From assembly GCA_963838495.1 (NCBI GenBank), contig CAWIRC010000001.1, positions 3,224,001 through 3,288,000 on the forward strand: a stretch of DNA of 64,000 nt. The letters run 5' to 3'. Made by a program: the position numbers and the translations under genes. The first letter of the stretch is position 1. Each line of letters begins with the position of its first letter. The DNA is from JBEKIK01 sp963838495 (lineage in GTDB: Bacteria; Planctomycetota; Planctomycetia; Pirellulales; Thermoguttaceae). A model generated the notes under the pieces. It searched no databases and was not told where the DNA came from. It saw only the letters and a program-made list of their open reading frames with translations. This document shows, piece after piece, positions 36,499 through 46,592 of the stretch.

Positions 36499-38313
36499 TC
36501 AAAATTCCGCGGCCGGTATGAGGAGGTTGCTTAAAAGTTCTTTGCGTTCGAGGAAGGGCCACATATCTTCCAGGGGTGCGGAGACGATGCGTCCGTCGGG
36601 CAGTTTTTTGGAACTGGTTTTTGGTTCGAAGGCCTGTTTGGGGTCGAGGATGACGTTGCAGAGCTCCGGACCGGGGGAGTTTAGGGCCCGGTCGGCCTTG
36701 GGGAGGAAATCGGCCGATTCGATGCGCTGGGCGGGGATGTCGTAAGCCCGGGCCACTTTGACGAAATCGGGGAAGGAAACACCGGACTCGGGGCTTTCGC
36801 CGATGAGGCGGCCGAAAAAGCTGGTTTGGGTTTGCCGCATGGAAATATAGCCGCCGTTGTTGAGGACGAAGATTTTAATGGGCCAGCGGTGGTGGGCGAG
36901 GGTTTGCAGTTCCTGGATGTTCATTTGCAGGCTACCGTCGCCGGCGAAACAGATGATTCTTTTTCCGCCGTTAGCAACAGCGGCGCCGATTGCGGCGGGG
37001 AGGTCGTAGCCCATCGAGGCGCAGCCCGAATTGTACAGCAGCCTTTGGCCTTTTTTCACTTCCGCAACCTGGCAACAGACCACGCTGGCCGTTCCGTTGG
37101 CGCAGACCACGACGTCGCCGGCGTCCAAAAGGCGGAACACTTGATCGACGAAATGGTAGGGATTAATGGTGCCGTTGACAGCTTGGTGTCGCGGCAGCAC
37201 GATTGGGTATTGCGAGACGCGCCGGCGGCACCAGGCGAGCCATTCCGCGTGCATTTGCGGATCATAATCAGCCTCGTCTGCCGCGCGGTTTAATTCCTTG
37301 AGAAAGGCCTTTGCGTCGGCGTGCACGGCCATGTCGGGTTTTACGGTGGGTTTTTCCAATTCCGCGGGATCTATATCGACCTGGACCTTGAAGGCGTGGC
37401 GGGCGAAACTGGGCCAGTTGTAGCTCACCTGGCGGATGTTGAGCCTGGAGCCGATGACAAGGATGAGATCGGCGTTTTGGGCGGCGAAGTTTCCGCCGCG
37501 GTCGCCTATGGTACCGGGCCGACCGGCGTACAAGGGATCGTCGTTAGATAAAAGATCGATTGCGGTCCAGGCGACGGCGACAGGAATGCAGAGTTTGCGG
37601 ATCACCTCGTAGAATTCCCGCACGGCATTGGCCAGACGGACGCCCGAGCCGGGCATGATGACCGGTCGCTTTGCCCGCTTGATGCGGGCGATGATCTCGC
37701 GGCATTGATCGGCGAGAAGATCGTTGTTCTGGGATGCGGGGTCCTGCTCGGGGTCGTAGCCTTTGAGCGCGTCGGGATCGATCGTCGCGCCCTGCACGTC
37801 GACGGGGACGTCGATCCAGCACGGGCCGGGACGGCCGGAGACGGCCAGATGCACGGCCCGTTCCAGGTGATAGCGTATGGATTGGGGATCATCGATTGTG
37901 GCCGAGTATTTTGTGATGCCGCGGACCATGCTCAAGACGTCGGCTTCCTGGTCGCCGAGTTGGCGGAGCTTGCCGATCAAATCGTGATGATACAGGGCGG
38001 TATCGCGGCGGACCTGTCCGGAGACGACCAGCATGGGGATGGAGTCGGTCCACGCGCCGAAGACGCCGTTTAGGGCATTGATGCCGCCCGGGCCGGTAGT
38101 GACGTTGACGAGCGCCGGCCGGCCGCACAGCCGGGCATAGGCTTCGGCGGCTATTGCGCAGGCTTGTTCGTGGTGGCAGCAGATATAGCGCAGTGCGGAG
38201 CAGCGGCCGATGGCGTCGTTCAGGTGCATGGCGCCGCCGCCGGTGACGAGAAAGACGTCGCGGATATTTCTTTGGGCGAGCGTTTCGGCGATGTAATCAG
38301 CAACACGCAACAT
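36499..38313 (-). CDS. TPP-dependent acetolactate-synthase-like enzyme (YerE-like candidate)
   Basis: A 604-residue thiamine-pyrophosphate enzyme. The N-terminal domain has the catalytic Glu in YICCHHEQACAIAAEAYARLCG. The central domain begins AKRPVIMPGSGVRLANAV. The C-terminal TPP site is GDGSLQMNIQELQTLAHHRWPIKIFVLNNGGY. Within a CDP-hexose cluster the known relative is YerE, which adds a two-carbon unit from pyruvate to CDP-3,6-dideoxy-4-hexulose in yersiniose synthesis. That assignment is by context. A true acetolactate synthase for branched-chain amino acids is less likely, since no ilvN or ilvC is nearby. The HAD gene follows after 7 bases. Confidence 0.8.
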   Translation of the reverse strand: MLRVADYIAETLAQRNIRDVFLVTGGGAMHLNDAIGRCSALRYICCHHEQACAIAAEAYARLCGRPALVNVTTGPGGINALNGVFGAWTDSIPMLVVSGQVRRDTALYHHDLIGKLRQLGDQEADVLSMVRGITKYSATIDDPQSIRYHLERAVHLAVSGRPGPCWIDVPVDVQGATIDPDALKGYDPEQDPASQNNDLLADQCREIIARIKRAKRPVIMPGSGVRLANAVREFYEVIRKLCIPVAVAWTAIDLLSNDDPLYAGRPGTIGDRGGNFAAQNADLILVIGSRLNIRQVSYNWPSFARHAFKVQVDIDPAELEKPTVKPDMAVHADAKAFLKELNRAADEADYDPQMHAEWLAWCRRRVSQYPIVLPRHQAVNGTINPYHFVDQVFRLLDAGDVVVCANGTASVVCCQVAEVKKGQRLLYNSGCASMGYDLPAAIGAAVANGGKRIICFAGDGSLQMNIQELQTLAHHRWPIKIFVLNNGGYISMRQTQTSFFGRLIGESPESGVSFPDFVKVARAYDIPAQRIESADFLPKADRALNSPGPELCNVILDPKQAFEPKTSSKKLPDGRIVSAPLEDMWPFLERKELLSNLLIPAAEF

Positions 38314-38335
38314 ATAATTTCCGATTTAGGAGTTC

Positions 38336-38411
38336 TAACAAAATCTTATATCCATTCATAAATACCCTCACCCCCGGCCCCTCTCCCAAAGGGAGAGGGG
38401 AGGTTTTGTTA
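38336..38411. repeat. REP with AACAAAATCTT flanks (type B), copy 1
   Basis: Left AACAAAATCTTATATCC and right AGGTTTTGTT form short inverted ends around an AAATACCCTCACC...GAGAGGGG hairpin. The same design occurs at 40877, 49152, 52684 and, more diverged, 53705. Confidence 0.8.
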
Positions 38412-38422
38412 TAGATTCATAT

Positions 38423-39489
38423 TTAAAGTTGAGCTGCCAGGCAATTTTCATTAAGACGAAGCCATGAGAAGGTATTCCGCAGCGCGGCCGGGAATGGGAC
38501 GAGCGGGCGGAGTCCGAGTTCCCGCTTGGCGCGATCGACGGAAGGCACATAGCGCTGGGCCGGGGAGTTTGGATCGGGCGATTTTGCCACCATGACTTCC
38601 GCGGCGTTGGCCGACAACCGCGCCGCCGCCTGAGCGACTTCCAGGATCGACAGGGCCTGATCGCTTCCGACGTTGTAGGGCCGGCACGCGGGGGCCTTGA
38701 AAAGGATCGTCCACAGCCAAACGGCCAGATCGGCGGCGTAAAGGTAGGAGCGGCGCGGGGCGCCGTCGCCGGTCACGCGGATGGGTCCGCCGCTTAAGGC
38801 GTCGCGGATGAAATTGCCGACGGCAAAGTGTATATCGAGGGGCAAATAAGGCCCCACAAAGGCGAAGCATCGGGCGATGCACGTTTCCAGGCCGTGTTGT
38901 CGATGGTACAGGGCGGAAAGCAATTCGGCCATGCGTTTGCCTTCGCCGTAGGCCGAGGACGGCGCCAAGGGGTCCGGGCGCCGGGGTAATCTTCATCGAT
39001 GCGGGCCATCTCCGGCGGTTGCCGGCCGTAGACCGCGCCTGAACTGGTGAGAAGAAATCGCCGGGCGCCGCAGTGGCGGGCGAAGTCCAGGGTTCGGCGT
39101 GTGCCGCCGACGATGGTGTCGAGCATCAGCAGGGGTTGGTCGGCGGTCAATCGGGCGCTGGCCTCGGTGGCCGCGTGGATGACAAAGGGGAAATATCCGT
39201 CGGGGAATGCGAAGTTGCGGACGTCGCCTTGGTGGAACGAGAGGGCCGGTGCGCCGGCCAGGTGCGGCTGTTTTTCGCAGAAGGCCCGCGGATCGCGGGA
39301 AAGGACGAGGGCTTGCGAGTCCAGATCCAGGCGCTGGTTTGCCCAGAGGAAGGTTTCCAGGAGCCAGATGCCGAAGAAGCCGGTGCCGCCGGTGATAAAA
39401 ACGCGCTCGCCGCGCAGATTTTCCCACGCGTCGCGGGTATGGTCCAGGACGTGTTCGAGGTCTTCGGTAAACAGGCTATAGTGCTGCAT
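38423..39489 (-). CDS. NAD-dependent epimerase/dehydratase (SDR), frame disrupted
   Basis: An extended short-chain dehydrogenase acting on nucleotide sugars. The Rossmann motif is RVFITGGTGFFGIWLLETF (GGxGxxG). The active site combines LLTSSGAVYG with SSAYGEGKRMAELL, whose Tyr-x-x-x-Lys is SAYGEGK. YLYAADLAVWLWTIL and PYNVGSDQALSILEVA are typical later blocks. One base is missing near 38976-38981 (GGGCGCC), where DEDYPGAP should continue DPLAPSSAYGEG. It overlaps rfbH by 14 bases. By context it could reduce or epimerise the CDP-4-keto sugar (RfbJ- or YerF-like role). Confidence 0.85.
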
Positions 39490-40824
39490 GGCAAGAGGCG
39501 GCGTTGTTTACGAATGCGTGGACCGTATCGAGCATGTGGTCGATCATGGGCCCGGTCAGGCCGGGATACACGCCCAGCCAGAACATCTGGTTCATGGCGA
39601 AGTCGGTATTTTTCAATTCGCCGACGACGCGGAAGCGGGAATTGCGATAGGCCGGCTGACAGGTCAAGTTGCCTCCGAACAGGAGGCGAGTGGCGATTTT
39701 GTGTGCTTCGAGGCTTTCAATGAGCGACTCGCGGGTAAAGGGTGCGTCGGAGCGGACGGCCACGGGGAACCCGAACCAACTGGGGTCGGAATTGGGGGTG
39801 GCTTCAGGGAGGATGAAAAAATCCTCCAGATCGGCGAAACCTTGGCGGAGGAGGGCGAAGTTGCGGCGGCGGGCTTCGATGAAGCTGGGCAATTTTTTCA
39901 GTTGGGCCAGGCCCACGGCCGCCTGCATGTCGGTGAGCTTGAGGTTGTAACCGATGTGGGAGAAGGTGTATTTGTGGTCGTAACCGCAGGGCAGACCGCC
40001 GAGTTGCCACTGGAAGCGTTTTCCGCAGGTATTGTCTTTTCCCGGGGCGCACCAGCAGGCGCGGCCCCAGTCGCGGAAGGACTCGACGAAGATACGGAGT
40101 TTATCGTCGTTGGTCAAGACGCAACCGCCTTCGCCCATCGTGATGTGGTGGGCGGGATAGAAACTCACGGCGGCGAGGTGTCCGAAGTTGCCGACTTTTT
40201 TGCCTCGATAAGTCGATCCCAAGGCGTCGCAGCAGTCTTCGATGAGCCAGAGGTTATGTCGTTTGGCGAAATCGGCTACGGCGTCGAGATCAAAGGGATT
40301 GCCCAAGGTGTGGGCGAGCATGATGGCGCGGGTGCGTTTGGAGCGGGCGGCGTCGAGCTGGTTGACGTCGATGTTGTAAGTGGGTACGGAGATATCGACG
40401 AACACGGGGACGAGGCCGTTTTGGATGATGGGATTGACGGTAGTGGGGAAACCGGCGGCCACGGTGATAACCTCGTCGCCGGGCTTAAGGGCCCGGTCGC
40501 CCAATTCCTGGGCCGTAAGGCTGGTCAGCGCGAGCAGCGTGGCGGAGGAGCCGGAGTTTACGAGCATGGCATGGCGCGCTCGCACCAGGCGGCGAACTGA
40601 TCCTCGAACTGGAGTGCGAACCGTCCGGTGGTGAGCCAGAAATCCAACGCGGCCTCGGTGAGGTTGAGCAGTTCATCGGCGTCGAACACGCGGCCCGCAT
40701 AAGGGATGGCCGAGCGGTCGGGGACGAAGGTTTTTTGGGGGAAGGCCTGGGCATGGTATTGGCGGACCAGGTCCAGGATTTGCCGCCGCAATTGGTCAGG
40801 GGATGAATTTCTTGTTGCCGTCAT
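39476..40824 (-). CDS. rfbH: CDP-6-deoxy-D-xylo-4-hexulose-3-dehydrase, frame disrupted
   Basis: The E1 enzyme that, with a reductase, makes the 3,6-dideoxy sugar from CDP-4-keto-6-deoxyglucose using PMP and a [2Fe-2S] cluster. The PLP-lysine position carries His (SFYPAHHITMGEGGCVL), the hallmark of RfbH/DdhC. The cluster cysteines are seen in RACWCAPGKDNTCGKRFQWQLGGLPCGYDHKYTFSHIGYNLKLTDMQAA. The N-terminal part (ILDLVRQYHAQAFPQKTFVPDRSAIPYAGRVFDADEL) reads in another frame. One base is missing at the GCGCGC near 40574-40579. The E3 reductase (RfbI/DdhD) is not in this window. Confidence 0.9.
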
Positions 40825-40876
40825 TAAGGCGCCTGTTTTTCGTGTGTGTGGAAGAAAAATTCTATTTAGGGGTTTT

Positions 40877-40952
40877 TTACAAAATCTTATGTCTATCGAT
40901 CAATTCCCTCACCCCTAGCCCCTCTCCCAAAGGGAGAGGGGAGGTTTTGTTA
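40877..40952. repeat. REP with type B flanks, copy 2
   Basis: TTTACAAAATCTTATGTC at the left, REP hairpin at 40906-40943, AGGTTTTGTTAG at the right. Lies between rfbH and rfbG. Confidence 0.8.
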
Positions 40953-41016
40953 GGGCTCTTTATTTTTACGTTCACGCAAGGGCGAGCATGGCGCCCGGCG
41001 ATTTTTCAGCAAGCCC

Positions 41017-42167
41017 TCAGGCGGCCAAACCGCCGCGTTTGACGGTCTGCCTCCAATTTATTTGACTTGCCTGCCGTGCTTTTTCCTGGTGCGATTCGAT
41101 GTCGCCAAGACAAGCGTCGTGCATATTTTTTCCATGTCCGCCGTAATAATCGGCGTACCACTGCGCGGTGCGGTCGATTGCTTCGCGGAGCGACCAGACG
41201 GGCATCCAATTCAAGAGCGAGACGGCCTTTTCGATGGAAAGCCGCAAGGCGTTGGATTCATGGAGCCCTTCGGGATCGCTTTTATCTTCCCAGTTTCCAG
41301 AGCCCCAGGCCGTGCAAAAGGCTTCGATCAGATCGCCGACGCAGGCGGCACCGTCATCGACGCGGGGGCCGAAATTCCAACTGCCGCAAAGCAGCGGATC
41401 GTCGGAGGTCATCATCCTGGCGGCGAGGGTGATGTAGCCCGAAAGCGGCTCGATGACGTGTTGCCAGGGCGCACCGAACGCGGATTGCGGACCGCAATGG
41501 TGCGGTGCTTGACGAGTGCGCGGACGGCGTCGGGGACAAGGCGGTCTTTTGCCCAATCGCCGCCGCCGATCACGTTTCCGGCGCGGAGGGTGGCCAGTTT
41601 CACGCCGTGACGGGCGCAACACTCCGGGGGGAAGAACGAGCGCCGGTAGGAGGCGGCCAGCAATTCGACCGCGGCTTTGCTGGCGCTATATGGATCATGG
41701 CCCCCCAGGGAATCATTTTCGCGGTATCCCCAGAGTTGTTCTTTGTTTTCGTAGCACTTGTCGGTGGTAATCACCATTACCGCGCAGGGTTTTGCGCGTA
41801 TTCTGACGCACTCCAGGAGGTTGCACGTGCCCATGAAATTCATATCGAAGGTATCGCGCGGCGAGCGATAGCTTTCGCGCACGAGAGGCTGGGCGGCGAG
41901 ATGGAAAATGACTTCGGGATCGGATTGGGCGAGGGCTTCCTGCAAGTTTTTTAGATCGCGGAGGTCGGCTTCATAATGGCCGGTCAACAAGCGGCGGACG
42001 CGGGAGGCATCGAAGTTGCTGGGCCTGGTGGGCGGCGGCAGGGAATAACCCGATACCTTTGCGCCAAGATGATGCAACCAGATTGTGAGCCACGAGCCTT
42101 TGAATCCAGTATGCCCCGTAACCAGCACTGAACGACCAGCGAACTGTTTAAGCAAGGAAGTGGTCAT
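41017..42167 (-). CDS. rfbG: CDP-glucose 4,6-dehydratase, frame disrupted
   Basis: Converts CDP-glucose to CDP-4-keto-6-deoxyglucose. The NAD motif is SVLVTGHTGFKGSWLTIWL, the specific signature of this enzyme. Catalytic residues are seen in VMVITTDKCYENKEQLWGYRENDSLGGHDPYSASKAAVELL (Tyr-x-x-x-Lys = YSASK). TLRAGNVIGGGDWAKDRLVPD is also diagnostic. One base is missing at GTGCGCCC near 41469-41472, after which the frame continues WQHVIEPLSGYITLAARMMTSDDPLLCGSWNFGP. It lies between rfbF and rfbH in the pathway order. Confidence 0.92.
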
Positions 42168-42261
42168 AATATACTAAACCGCATTCGAACCGAATTATCG
42201 ACTTGTCAGAAATGCAAAAATCCATGTTTTCCGCCCGCGGCTCGAAAGAGGCGCAGAGTGG

Positions 42262-43142
42262 TCAGGCGCTGATGCGGCATTTTGTGATAGTCAACTCGCG
42301 GTTTGCGTCCGGCAAAATGTTCCGGCGCGGATCATCGACTTTCACCATGCCCCATTCCCACACCTTCCACGGCGCGTTGCCGTTTTGCCACTGGCTTTCC
42401 AGGCTCATCCAATCGCGATAGGTGTCCATGCACTGCCAGTAACCCAAGTGCTCGAACACGCACAATTGCCCGTCGGCTGCGCACGACTCCAGGGGGTCGC
42501 GCTCCAGGACGCAATCCGGGGAATCGCTGAGGTACTTGAGGAATTCCCGCTGGAAACAAAAGAATCCGCCGTTGATCAGCCCCTGGCCGATTTGTGGTTT
42601 TTCGCTGAAGGCCAGTACCCGGCTTCCCTCGCACTGCAATTCGCCGAAGCGACTGGTGGGGCGGACGCCGGTGACGGTCGCCAAGCGGCCGTGTTCTTTG
42701 TGGAATTCGAGGACTGCCCGGAGATTGACGTTGGACAGTCCGTCGCCATAAGTGACCATGAAGGTTTCGTCGTCGTGGAGGTATTTTGCGGCGCGGAAGA
42801 TGCGCGAGCCGGTCATCGAGTTTTCGCCGGTGTCGGCCACGGTGACGCACCAATGATCCTCGTCCAGGTTGGCGGGATGGAGGCAAAGCCCATCTTTTTT
42901 TCCAGTTTTATGGTGAAATCGGAGTTCATGGCCTCATAATTCAAGAAGTACTCCTTGATGATTTTGGCCTTATAGCCCAGACAGAGGATGAAATCGGTGA
43001 TGCCATGAAAGGCGTAGAGTTTCATGATGTGCCAGAGTATCGGGCGGCCGCCGATTTCCACCATGGGCTTGGGCTGCACTTCGGTATGCTCTCGGAGGCG
43101 AGTCCCCTGGCCGCCGCATAGAATAATGGCTTTCATGGACAT
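42262..43142 (-). CDS. rfbF: Glucose-1-phosphate cytidylyltransferase, frame disrupted
   Basis: Makes CDP-glucose from CTP and glucose 1-phosphate, the entry step of CDP-hexose synthesis. MKAIILCGGQGTRLREHTEVQPKPMVEIGGRPILWHIMKLYAFHGI is the nucleotidyltransferase start. VTVADTGENSMTGSRIFRAAKYLHDDETFMVTYGDGLSNVNL and INGGFFCFQREFLKYLSD follow. The frame is broken at a run of seven A's (42893-42899). Adding one base gives KKDGLCLHPANLDEDHWCVTVADTG. It is the first gene of the minus-strand cluster, with about 95 bases to rfbG. Confidence 0.93.
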
Positions 43143-44031
43143 TTTCTTTGGGTTATGAATTCAGGATGCCAGCTTGCTGTTGCCGGATTGGATTGTTGTT
43201 TTTATGCGGGCCGGTTCCAAGTCTTTGGTGGAATTGGTTTTAGGTTGCATGTCAGATGCAGGGCACCCATGCACGGTAAAAAGACTTAGTATGCAGGGAT
43301 TCTGCTGCTGTCACGCACAATTCATTCGCCTGGAAAGAGGGCGAAACTTTAACGATTATGTAGAATTAAAGGGTCCAAGTCCTTCTTCTGCAAATTGCCG
43401 TGTCTGCGCCAATTTTGCGAAACACACAAATGCCCCATTCTATTGATTGAGGCATATTGTTAGATGGTTTTTTAGACTGCCTTTATTTTGGATTTATGAA
43501 GAGAGAGGGACTACATTTTATTAGAACATGCTTATAGACGGGGTAAAAAGCGGCAAGAAATAAAAATGCCCGGTGGTGGGGCAGCAACCGACCGGGCGAA
43601 AAAAGAATGTGAGTTTCCTCACTTAATCTTAGTTTATACCTGTGATTTTGCTTGTCAATAAGGAACGCAAAAATTTTGAAAAAATATATTGATAATTAGC
43701 CATCAAGTTGGAGTAGTAATCACCATCTCGGGTAGTCCGGAGCCTGCCGGATAAGTATTATGCATTTTCACAAGTATCCGGGAAAGAAAAGGGCATTTTC
43801 AGATTCTATATTGGAAAATCCCGCAAAAAAACGGATTTCATGGTCTTCACATATCACTATTTAGAGTTGTGACCATGATAAATCATCGTTCACGTTCATC
43901 TCCACCGGAATATACTATATGGCTTTGGTAATAAGAGTTAGGGATTTGCAGCATGGCGGCGGCCTTTTTTTTCCTTTTATAGCAACCATTAGTAAAATTG
44001 TGTGTAAGAAGAAAAAAGAAAGGGGCGAGCG
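43143..44031. other. 889-base intergenic region upstream of the polysaccharide cluster
   Basis: No supported gene. A hairpin near 43569-43603 pairs GCCCGGT with ACCGGGC, followed by GAAAAAAG; on either strand it could be a terminator or a regulatory RNA fold. The region must contain the divergent promoters of rfbF (minus) and the FAD oxidoreductase (plus). It is clearly AT-richer than the genes on either side. Confidence 0.5.
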
Positions 44032-45240
44032 ATGGCCAAATACAAATATCTTATCGTAGGCGGAGGCATGAGCGCCAATGCCGCCGTCAGAGGAATCAGG
44101 CAAGTGGACCGGGAAGGGACGATCGGGCTTTTCAGCGCGGAATCCCATAGGCCATATAACCGGCCGCCATTGAGCAAAGACCTTTGGAAGGGCAAATCGC
44201 TGGAGACCGTATGGCTGAAAAACGCGGCGCGAGAGGCCGCGCTTCACTTGGGATGCATGGTGCAGTCGATCAACGCGCCTAACAAGTCCGTGACCGACGA
44301 TGAAGGTCAAATTCATTATTACGATAAATTGCTTTTGGCCACGGGAGGCACTCCGCGGCGCCTGGCGTGCGATTGCGATTCGATTATTTACTTTCGCACG
44401 TTGGAGGATTACTATCATTTGAGAATGCTCACCAAGGAGCGGCGGCGGTTTGCCGTTATCGGGGGCGGATTCATTGGATCCGAGATAGCGGCGGCGCTGG
44501 CCATCAACGGCATGGAAGTGGCGATGATTTTTCCCGACGAGGGGATTGGCGGCCGGATGTTTCCCCGCGAGTTGTGGGAATTTCTCAACGAATTTTATCG
44601 ACGGAAAGGGGTGGAGGTGCGGAGCGGGGAGGAAGTAGTGGAGGTAACAGGCCGGGGAGACGAATTCGTTTTAAAGACCCGCGGCGTGAAAAACATGCGT
44701 GAAGAAGAGATCGCGGCGGAGGCCGTTGTGGCCGGTTTGGGCATACAGCCGAACGTGGACCTGGCGCGGCAAGCGGGCCTGAAGGTGGGCAACGGGATTT
44801 GCGTGGATGCGGCCCTGAGGACCAGCAAGCCCGACATATATGCGGCCGGCGACGCGGTGGATTTTTACAATCACGCCCTGGGTAAGCGGCTGCGCGTGGA
44901 ACACGAGGACAACGCCGTTTCCATGGGCGAGGCGGCGGGCAGATCGATGGCCGGCGGGGCGGTGAACTATGATCATCTGCCGTTTTTCTACTCCGATCTT
45001 TTCGAGTTGGGATACGAGGCGGTGGGAGAGATCGATTCGCGGCTGGAAACGGTTGCCGACTGGAAAGAGCCGCACCGGGAAGGCGTTGTTTATTATTTAC
45101 GGGAAGGGCGGGTGCGAGGGGTGCTGTTGTGGAACATTTGGGGGCAAATCGAGGCGGCCCGGCAGTTGATTGCAGAAACCGGACCGTTCCGCCCGGTGGA
45201 TCTCAAGGGGCGATTGCTGGAAGCGCACCAGTACGTGTAA
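44032..45240 (+). CDS. FAD/NAD-dependent oxidoreductase (AIF/ferredoxin-reductase-like)
   Basis: A flavin disulfide-reductase-fold protein of 402 residues. The FAD site is YLIVGGGMSANAAVRGIRQ and the NAD site RFAVIGGGFIGSEIAAALAINGMEV. DIYAAGDAVDFYN is the second FAD motif. The start of the ring-stacking region (PYNRPPLSKDLWKGK) is typical of rubredoxin/ferredoxin reductases and of AIF. The C-terminal domain (FFYSDLFELGYEAVGEID...GVLLWNIWGQIEAARQLI) matches AIF-like bacterial proteins. GGGGCGAG precedes ATG 44032. The electron partner is not in the window. Confidence 0.88.
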   Translation: MAKYKYLIVGGGMSANAAVRGIRQVDREGTIGLFSAESHRPYNRPPLSKDLWKGKSLETVWLKNAAREAALHLGCMVQSINAPNKSVTDDEGQIHYYDKLLLATGGTPRRLACDCDSIIYFRTLEDYYHLRMLTKERRRFAVIGGGFIGSEIAAALAINGMEVAMIFPDEGIGGRMFPRELWEFLNEFYRRKGVEVRSGEEVVEVTGRGDEFVLKTRGVKNMREEEIAAEAVVAGLGIQPNVDLARQAGLKVGNGICVDAALRTSKPDIYAAGDAVDFYNHALGKRLRVEHEDNAVSMGEAAGRSMAGGAVNYDHLPFFYSDLFELGYEAVGEIDSRLETVADWKEPHREGVVYYLREGRVRGVLLWNIWGQIEAARQLIAETGPFRPVDLKGRLLEAHQYV

Positions 45241-45611
45241 ATTTCCGTTTAGTTTTTGCGCGTATTCTCGGATAGTTTTATTGCAAATTGCAAAATGCAA
45301 ATTTAAAATTGCAAATTGAACGAAGAAAAACATAAATGTTTGGACTGAAATTCTGCATAAAGGGCATTAAGGATTCAAAATATTATGTCGGCCCAGCGGG
45401 CCAATCGTTTTTTTTGGGGTTAGGTGAATTTTTGGCCCGTTGGGCCGAAAAAATGTTCTCCAGTATTTCTCCACCCAGGGCGACGCCCTGGGCTGGGTGA
45501 ATTGTCGCCCTTGCAGGGCTGCAAATTGCTAAAATATTACAAAATTTGCAGTTTGCGATTGATTAATTTGCATAAAATTGATCGCGGCCAGAGGCTGTGC
45601 CGGGAAAATTT
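45241..45611. other. Repeat-rich gap before rpiA
   Basis: Contains the second GCAAATTG repeat (45281-45322). A GGCCCAGCGGGCC / GGCCCGTTGGGCC inverted pair follows (about 45393-45480), then a CACCCAGGGCGACGCCCTGGG palindrome and CGCCCTTGCAGGGC (about 45470-45520). These look like planctomycete-type intergenic palindromes. No gene is visible. Confidence 0.65.
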
Positions 45612-46310
45612 ATGAAGACACCTGAGGACATGAGGGCCCTTGCCCAAGCCGCGTTGGAGATGATCGAAGGCGAGCGGGTGATTGGCCTGGGATCGGGGCG
45701 GGCGGCAATGGCCTTTCTGGAGGCCCTGGCCGAGCGTGTGCGCGGGGGACTGCAAATGCGAGGAGTGGCTACCTCGAAAGACACGGCGGCACGGGCAATT
45801 CAACGGGGAATTTCACTGGTAGAGCTGGATGAAATCGAGGCCGTCAACGCGACGGTGGACGGGGCGGACGAGGTGGATCCACAGTTGAATCTTATCAAGG
45901 GGTTGGGCGGGGCGTTGGTGCGGGAAAAGATCGTGGCCTCGGCGTCCAAGCGGTTGATTATCGTAGTCGGTGCGGAAAAGATCGTATCGGCCTTGGGCGA
46001 GCACGGCGTGTTGCCCGTGGAAGTCGTGCCGTTCGGAATGGACTTGCTGTGCAGGCGGCTGGATGGGCTTGGTTATCCGCCCAGGCCGCGGATGGCGGGC
46101 GGACGTCTTTTTGTGAGCGACAACGGGAATTACGTCCTCGATTGTCAAGTGCCGGTGCTCGAAAATCCGTGGGAATCGGAGCGGGCGATCAGGGCAATTC
46201 CGGGGATCGTGGGGACGGGATTGTTTCTGGGGATGGCGGACACGATTTTGATACAGGACGGCGATGAAGTTAAAGTTTGGCATCGCCGGCAGGATGAAAC
46301 AGGGACTTGA
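45612..46310 (+). CDS. rpiA: Ribose-5-phosphate isomerase A
   Basis: Interconverts ribose 5-phosphate and ribulose 5-phosphate in the pentose phosphate pathway. Family motifs: VIGLGSGRAAMAFLEAL, GVATSKDTAARAI, NATVDGADEVDPQLNLIKGLGGALVREKIVASASKRLIIVVGAEK and LPVEVVPFG, with the catalytic Asp/Glu in DGADE. ATG 45612 begins a normal N-terminus; GTG 45597 is open in the same frame. The gene is intact. Confidence 0.94.
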   Translation: MKTPEDMRALAQAALEMIEGERVIGLGSGRAAMAFLEALAERVRGGLQMRGVATSKDTAARAIQRGISLVELDEIEAVNATVDGADEVDPQLNLIKGLGGALVREKIVASASKRLIIVVGAEKIVSALGEHGVLPVEVVPFGMDLLCRRLDGLGYPPRPRMAGGRLFVSDNGNYVLDCQVPVLENPWESERAIRAIPGIVGTGLFLGMADTILIQDGDEVKVWHRRQDETGT

Positions 46311-46395
46311 TAAGCAGGTCCTGAAAACAGATGAATCTATCCGGGCTGGCAAAGTCTCACACCAAGTGGCTTAAATAGGTTATACTATTTTGCAG

Positions 46396-46561
46396 CGCCC
46401 TCACCCCGGGTACCCTTTGGGCGCCTCTGCCAAAGGGCGAGGGGCGAAATAGAAAGGCCCTCACCCCCGCCCCCTCTCCCAAAGGGAGAGGGGAGTTGTT
46501 GTCTCTATCCCAAAGGGAGAGGGGAGTTGTTGTCCCTATCCCAAAGGGCGAGGGGAGTTGT
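46396..46561. repeat. REP array with three tandem hairpins
   Basis: A degenerate copy (CACCCCGGGTACCCTTTGGG...) at 46396-46445 is followed by three direct tandem hairpins with CCCAAAGGGAGAGGGGAGTT-type units at about 31-base spacing (46478-46561). The array ends just before the coding frame of the secreted phosphoesterase. Confidence 0.8.
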
Positions 46562-46592
46562 TTAAACGAGCATGCTTCATGGATTCAGCCAG

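Noticed and set aside
43174..43446. 90-codon frame upstream of rfbF
   Set aside because: No ribosome-binding site, signal or family features; lies in a promoter-like AT-rich region.
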